A stretch of DNA of 64,000 bases from Chlamydoabsidia padenii (taxonomy: Eukaryota > Mucoromycota > Mucoromycetes > Mucorales > Cunninghamellaceae): positions 558,001 to 622,000 of the forward strand of contig JAIWND010000018.1 in assembly GCA_025330725.1 (NCBI GenBank). The letters are read 5' to 3'. The notes below the pieces were generated by a model. The model was not told the origin of the DNA. It did not search any database and was given only the letters and a program-made list of their open reading frames with translations. Of this stretch, positions 59,057 through 64,000 are shown in pieces; the first letter of the stretch is position 1, and each line of letters begins with the position of its first letter. The translations under genes and the position numbers were made by a program.

Positions 59057-60961
59057 TTAGACTTGAGATTCCAAATGCCCCTTGATAGCACCACCTACAC
59101 TGACACGATCGATCAAGAAAGTATCATGACCAAACATAGCATCCAGTTCATAGTATGTCACCTTGTTATTCCCTGATGCCCGAAGACATTCCGCGATTTC
59201 CTTTTGTTGCCAGACCGGGAATAACAAGTCGGTTTGGATCCCCAACACCAAAGTCGGCATGCGAATGTTCTTCATCCCTTCCACCAAGTCTTGTGTAGCG
59301 GGATCAGTAGAGGACAGACTGGTCAAAGGAGGCTTTCTTTGTTTATCCACCACTTGTTCCAACGCTGAGGATTGACCAATTACCGACCTGACCTTGGTTT
59401 CTTCTTTCATCATGTCGTCCATCTTGATTTGATTCTGTTGTCTTTGTTGTTGGAGTTTCTTGACCGCCGAAGATGACATGTCGAACATATCCATGGCTTT
59501 GGAGATGTAGAGTAATGAGTTGGGATCGTATTGTAAGCAGAATCGTTCGCCTTGATGGTCTAGGTAGGTTTCGATCAAAAAGTCGGGACAGAGGGCTGGT
59601 GATTGGTCTTCTTGAGCTCGTTTTCTTCCAAATCGCAATTCCCATTCTGGACCTGATCGATAACTAGATATAAAAGAAGAGTAGATGAGGGTGCCATGTT
59701 CCGTTAATGGGTTTCATGTTTCTTTTTTCTTTTTCTTTACCTGATAGTAGCAATTTCACGCGCAAGCTAAGGTGTAGTTAAAAGCACTCATTAGTCATCC
59801 AATTCCCCGTGTTTTACTTGTTTTTTTTTTCTTCTCCATTTCATTTACCTTCATACCCACATGTGGAGGGACCCCTTTATAGTAGAATCCTTTATTCCAA
59901 TTAGGATCTGCCATCAGTACTATGTGATATCGAAATAAAAGAAGAGTCAGTCAGTCAGGTTTCAATATATACCCCATTCTATATCTTACCTTGTCGTTGA
60001 GTATGCCGTAAAGCAATGGAATAAGGATGTGATCGAGCACAAGCTGAAATACTAATCAAACGATTGATTCGATCAGGGTATAAAGAAGCAGCAGCAATAG
60101 ACTATACATATATACATAAGAATGAAAGAGTCAATTGATTTGTTTATGATACAGCATGATCTATTCATTCCATCCATATTTACCTGCATACCACCCATAC
60201 TGCTACCGACACTAGCATGAAGCGTTTGAATACCCAAATGATCCAGTAGCAAGAATTGAGCACGTACCATATCAAAGATAGTCAAGATCGGGAATCGAGT
60301 GGCATAGCGTTCTTGATCCGCCGGGTCGATTGAGCTTGGTCCTGTTGAGCCATAACATCCCCCAATGACATTGGTGCAAATGACAAAAAACTTGTTGGTA
60401 TCGATCGGACAGCCAGGGCCAATGAATTCTTCCCACCAGCCTGGTTTTTGGTTCTTGACGTGCGATTTGGCGTGTGAAGAGGCAGAGAGACCGGTGTGAA
60501 TCAAAATGGCATTGTCCTTGTTGGCGTTGAGTTGACCCCAGGTTTCGTAAGCAACTGTCACTTTGGGCAGTACACCACCATGATCCAATAAGAACGTGTG
60601 AGCATGTTCAAAGAGTTCGTAGCCGGTCACCACTTTGTCGTAGCTGGGTTCAGGACCACTGTCGAGTTCCAGTGTACGAGAGGCTAATTTGTCAATACAC
60701 GGGAAGGAGAGAGGTGGATTGCTTGATGTTGTTGGAGAAGACGAATCTTGTTTGCTTGGTATCGCACAGGTGGACTGCCAATTTGATCGAGCTTGGTGGA
60801 ATCCTAATGGTATACATAAAGTCCTAATTAGTTTTTCATTATTGGAGGGCGGGGGTATTAAGCCATGTCTTACCTCGTTGGAGAATACCTGTTCGAGCAG
60901 AGGAGGCACTTGAAGAGACCAATATCTTTTGCAGTCTATTCAAAGACCGATAAGACATCAT
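59057..60961 (-). CDS. Serine/homoserine O-acetyltransferase (MetX/CysA family), probably mitochondrial
   Basis: Six exons (60961-60874, 60803-60184, 60101-59990, 59919-59849, 59766-59741, 59663-59057) give 507 residues. The N-terminus [25 protein letters not shown] is basic and Ser-rich, like a mitochondrial presequence. The alpha/beta-hydrolase core has [58 protein letters not shown], the nucleophile elbow [11 protein letters not shown] with catalytic Ser, and the C-terminal Asp (GIQTDLLFP) and His (MFGHDTF) of the triad. The [10 protein letters not shown] and [10 protein letters not shown] blocks look closer to fungal serine O-acetyltransferases (Aspergillus CysA, fission yeast Cys2) than to Met2, so a role in cysteine synthesis is likely. 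An inserted Gln-rich segment ([19 protein letters not shown]) precedes the Asp. Confidence 0.85.
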
Positions 60962-61124
60962 AATTCGTTTATTGAGCAAGACAATGAGACAAAGAAGTAA
61001 AAGTAAAAGAATGGGGGAATAAAAAAAAAAAAAAAAAAGATGGAGTTGAGTGTGTCCATTGTCGGGATGTAAATTTATTGACATTGATTGGTCAAACCAG
61101 AATGGTGACATCGGGTAAGAAGCA

Positions 61125-61547
61125 TTAAAGATCAGCAGGCACATCAAACTCTTCCAAAGCAGCACGTAAAGTACAATTCTTGATAGAAGCATACTAAAAA
61201 AAGGTATTGGTCAGTAAACATATATTAGTCATCATGGGGTCTTACCTTGCTGAATAATGTATAGGTGATGTCTTGCCTTTCGTTACACTGCTTGATCAAT
61301 GACATTCGTTCCTTCAAGATATCATTGACTTGGTATTCTGTCATTCTATCACATTATGTATATAGATATTAGTAATCCAACCTCACCCCATATTACAACT
61401 TACTTTGTTAGTATACATTTATCTTCGTATTCCGTTCGAAGCTTTTCAATCTCCTATTGCATAAAGACTGTCAAAAAGCTCATTAATGTATTGTTTCTTT
61501 ACCTTTTTTAAAGTTTCTTGTTCCTTTTTAACAGTATCTTCATTCAT
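61125..61547 (-). CDS. Small coiled-coil protein, possible Swi5/Sae3 homolog
   Basis: Four small exons (61547-61503, 61453-61404, 61345-61246, 61193-61125) give 87 residues. The N-terminal half is a charged helix (KKEQETLKKEIEKLRTEYED). The C-terminal half, VNDILKERMSLIKQCNERQD ITYTLFSKYASIKNCTLRAA LEEFDV, has the pattern of Swi5: a conserved helix with a leucine-rich HI.LLHEYN-like start, a DI...L..KIA-like middle and a short acidic end. Swi5 partners Sfr1 or Mei5 to help Rad51/Dmc1 in strand exchange. Other short helical families cannot be excluded because length and identity are low. Every exon border fits GT-AG and the frame closes. Confidence 0.5.
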
Positions 61548-61625
61548 CTTTTATAGATAATGAGAGTGGATAAAAAAGAAAAAGAGAAGTGGAAAGTGAA
61601 AAAGAAAAAAATTCCTATAGCATTT

Positions 61626-61636
61626 TTCAAATTCCG
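61626..61636 (-). promoter_or_regulatory. Recurrent element, one mismatch
   Basis: The plus strand reads TTCAAATTCCG, about 80 bp upstream of the Swi5-like start and oriented with that gene. Confidence 0.45.
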
Positions 61637-61819
61637 CCAAAGTCAAAAATAGGATACATTATGTAATGATTTAAAAGTACATGTTTATTGATAAAGTAAA
61701 TATAAGTAATGGTAATAATAAAGTGTAGGTTATAATTAGATAGGATATTGATAATGATGATAGAAGTAGTGGTAGTAGTGATGATCATACAAGGATTACG
61801 TAAAGGCATGTTATGTTAG

Positions 61820-64000
61820 TTAACATCCACCTCCACCTCCTCCACATCCACCACCTCCTCCACCACCGCCACATCCACCGCCACCGCCACATCCACCGCC
61901 GCCACCACATCCACCAGAGCCACCACAGGCACCAGAGCCACCACCATATCCAGTATACAAGAAGAGAGGATAAGCAATAAACATTCCGCCACCATAATAG
62001 GGATCAAAGTCATCCCTGCTGCTGCGTCTTTGAGCAGTATATGGAGGTGCATCAACATCACGGAATCGTTCGCTTGTAGATTTGGCACCATGGATGTCTC
62101 CGAATATGTTCTGTGGTTTGTTATCGGTGCCTAGTTGGTACCATTTCTTCTTCTTTTGGCTTGATACTTCAATCCCCGTGTATTGTCGATCGTCACTTGA
62201 GTAGATAGCCCCTTTTCCTCCAGTTCCACAACTAGTTGTCCTAATAATGATAATAGTATTTAAAAAAAAATGAGTTTTGTTTATATAAATATGATGCCGA
62301 TGAATGTGTCTTTACCCGGTATAACCATACGCGGTCTTCTTCATGTTTTCGGCGATAAACTCTTGCATTTCCTTCAGTTGGTCCTGTGAATAGAGAAAAT
62401 GTTAGCATGATGATAAAGTAGATGATGTTTACTTACAATGTCACTGTCGTCACGATAAAAGGATTTGGCAACATCTACAAGTATCAAGATCTTCATTAGT
62501 ACATTATTATATCAAACCATTGTCTTTCTTACCATGACAGTGAGCACTAATACTAACTGCTTTATTTCCTGAATACTGGGACTTGGCAAGCCTATTAATA
62601 TCATAAGGGTGAGTTGGCAAAAAAGGCAGGTTCAAGAAAAGTAAAATACTTACTCTTCATTGAGTAGCGTTGCCACCTTTTTGCGTTCTTCTTCAGTGAA
62701 TTCGATTTTCCCGGGATAGTATTCTAATCCAAAGCCAATTTTGTTGATGGTAAGTTTAGCTTCATAAGTACCACTGTATTTATTATATTTTGTTTTCTAA
62801 TCAATATAAAATGCTCATATGTTAGTTTCCTCTCCTTTTTCTGTTATTGTAATCTTACCATGATCATATAATTAACGGGTGATTTGAGCCATGCCCGGTT
62901 GGTATCACTGGCAAACTTCTTGAGACTGGTTTCCGGTATAGTATCATCATGGTTGATCACTCGTTTAAGGAATTGTAGAGTGAATTGTCGATAGGAAGCA
63001 GAGAATAACATATGAGTATGCCAGGCACAATCAATTTCAATAGTCGGTACAGCCACCAAAGTTGGATTTCGTTTCATTAACATCATAAAGTCGTGATATC
63101 GTCGAATGGCAGAGGTGAATCCTGTTGTGTCCCATTTCATAGCCAAAGCACTGTCGTAAAATTTGCGTTGACGAGCCACTGCATGAATCAGATCAAGTGA
63201 GAACGGTGATGGATTGCCTTGATAAGATGTTCGGATTGCGTACAAGAGTTCTATAAATATAAGGTGTGAGTACTTTCTTTTTATGTTATAGAGAGTGGGA
63301 GGTACTTACCATTTGCATCATATTCATACTTTATACCAAGTGTTTTGAGCTTTTCTTCAATCTGTAGTTCGTAAGAGTAATCTAATTCATGCTGAGGTTC
63401 AATAGTAGTAATGGGGTTGATAAAAGGCAAGATTCGATTCGCCTTTTGCCTACGTTCCCCTTTTGGTCCCAGCAGTGTTCCCCTGAATAATATTATAAAG
63501 TAAAATGTTAATGATTAATGGTCAAGTACAATCGGTATAATGAAGATAAAAAAACAACAACTACTTACGCCACAGTAGCACCGAGATCACCTTTGACCAC
63601 CATATCATGTTCCAGCTTGAATCGAGCGACATCCAAAAAGTTGATCTGCCCATTAACTCCGCAGGGATGATCAAATGGTGCTGTTTTTTCGCCATAACGA
63701 TATCCAACATATATTTCCCTACAAAACATTGAGCTAGTTAGTCTTCTTTTCCTTTACAAGTATAAAAGCCTTACCAAGGAAGTCTGATATCATGATTGCA
63801 TTTCCAACAGGGACGGTGGAATTCACCTTCAGCCATATTATCAGTAGTCAATTCGTAAGGTTCACCAGTATGTCCAAAGACAGATTCCCATTTCGATAAT
63901 GTTTCCTTTGTTGGGCCATTGCTATGGGAGTGCTGAAGAAGAAGAAGTTGGTATATGTTATCTTTCTTAATCTTTTACCTTTACTTACGATCCCGCTCAA
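61820..64000 (-). CDS. GRDP/DUF1399-domain protein with Gly/Cys-rich tail, 5' end outside the window
   Basis: Visible exons, right to left: at least 64000-63989, then 63932-63775, 63718-63569, 63482-63310, 63250-62859, 62796-62654, 62591-62533, 62474-62437, 62383-62316 and 62240-61820. All join in frame. An arrestin-like or beta-rich part with CWKCNHDIRLPWEIYVGYRY comes first. The GRDP/DUF1399 core follows, with the conserved metal-site-like IEIDCAWHTHMLFSASYRQF and RYHDFMMLMKRNP. Then there is a linker and a C-terminal tail in which Cys alternates with Gly runs of up to seven (about the last 45 residues), ending GGGGGGC. Plant relatives (GRDP1/2) act in stress and hormone responses; the fungal role is unknown. 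The extreme repetitive tail is GC-rich compared with its surroundings. Confidence 0.82.

Overview
The window is nuclear DNA from a filamentous fungus, most likely Mucoromycota (Mucorales, an Absidia/Cunninghamella-like lineage; the genus is a guess). The evidence is many short introns (about 50-120 bp, GTAAG...AG, often with CTAAC/CTAAT-like branch sites), AT-rich spacers with long A and T tracts, pyrimidine-rich leaders before start codons, and purely eukaryotic gene content: MIC60, Mediator subunit 20, ribophorin I, eIF2-gamma, Nopp140/Srp40, SPX-RING, Rab-GAP and Zn2Cys6 proteins. I joined exons by hand. Nearly every gene model closes in frame, so boundaries should be good to within a base or two.

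Layout. 0.4-2.4 kb (-): Pho80-type cyclin with a long polyQ tail. 3.2-5.0 (+): MIC60. 5.7-7.4 (+): Cys-rich single-pass surface protein. 7.6-9.4 (+): NIPA-like Mg2+ transporter. 9.8-12.5 (-): acyl-CoA oxidase with a missing catalytic Glu and no PTS1. 12.5-16.1: gene-poor stretch with decayed coding relics and duplicated intron-like repeats. 16.8-17.7 (+): small membrane protein with two PPxY motifs. 18.2-19.6 (-) and 20.2-21.0 (-): coiled-coil and tail-anchored proteins of unknown function. 21.9-22.7 (+): RIB7. 23.0-25.5 (+): PPR protein. 26.2-27.3 (-): uricase ending in SKL. 28.6-29.4 (+): MED20. 29.8-30.7 (-): Kre9-like GPI protein. 31.5-32.2 (+): ribosomal eL6. 32.7-34.5 (+): vacuolar proteinase A. 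36.4-38.6 (+): 14-TM MFS transporter. 39.0-40.9 (+): SPX-RING E3 ligase ending in a CaaX box. 41.2-43.0 (+): OST1. 43.3-44.6 (+): eIF2-gamma pseudogene. 45.9-48.5 (+): Zn2Cys6 regulator. 48.5-51.0: repeat-rich spacer. 51.0-53.2 (+): TBC Rab-GAP. 53.2-55.2: spacer with a second, inverted copy of the decayed repeat. 55.2-56.3 (-): CCCH protein. 56.6-58.3 (-): Nopp140/Srp40. 59.1-61.0 (-): serine/homoserine O-acetyltransferase. 61.1-61.5 (-): Swi5-like protein. 61.8-64.0 (-): GRDP/DUF1399 protein cut by the window edge.

Most genes are unlinked housekeeping functions and there is no biosynthetic cluster. Loose themes are peroxisomal metabolism (acyl-CoA oxidase, uricase), phosphate signalling (Pho80-like cyclin, SPX-RING) and the secretory/vacuolar system (OST1, proteinase A, Kre9-like, TBC).

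The most notable signal is regulatory. A short element, CGGGRTTTRAA in either orientation, matches exactly 13 times and nearly as many times with one mismatch. All matches I saw lie in spacers: some 70-170 bp upstream of start codons, others between convergent genes. About 0.1 exact matches are expected by chance in 64 kb (my own arithmetic). Its reverse complement resembles the T-arm/B-box of tRNA genes, but no tRNA is present. Other notable items are the eIF2-gamma pseudogene with intact introns, a decayed repeat family at two distant sites, a tandem repeat array whose units begin with the element, two GC-AG introns, an 11-nt microexon, and the CaaX tail on the SPX-RING ligase.
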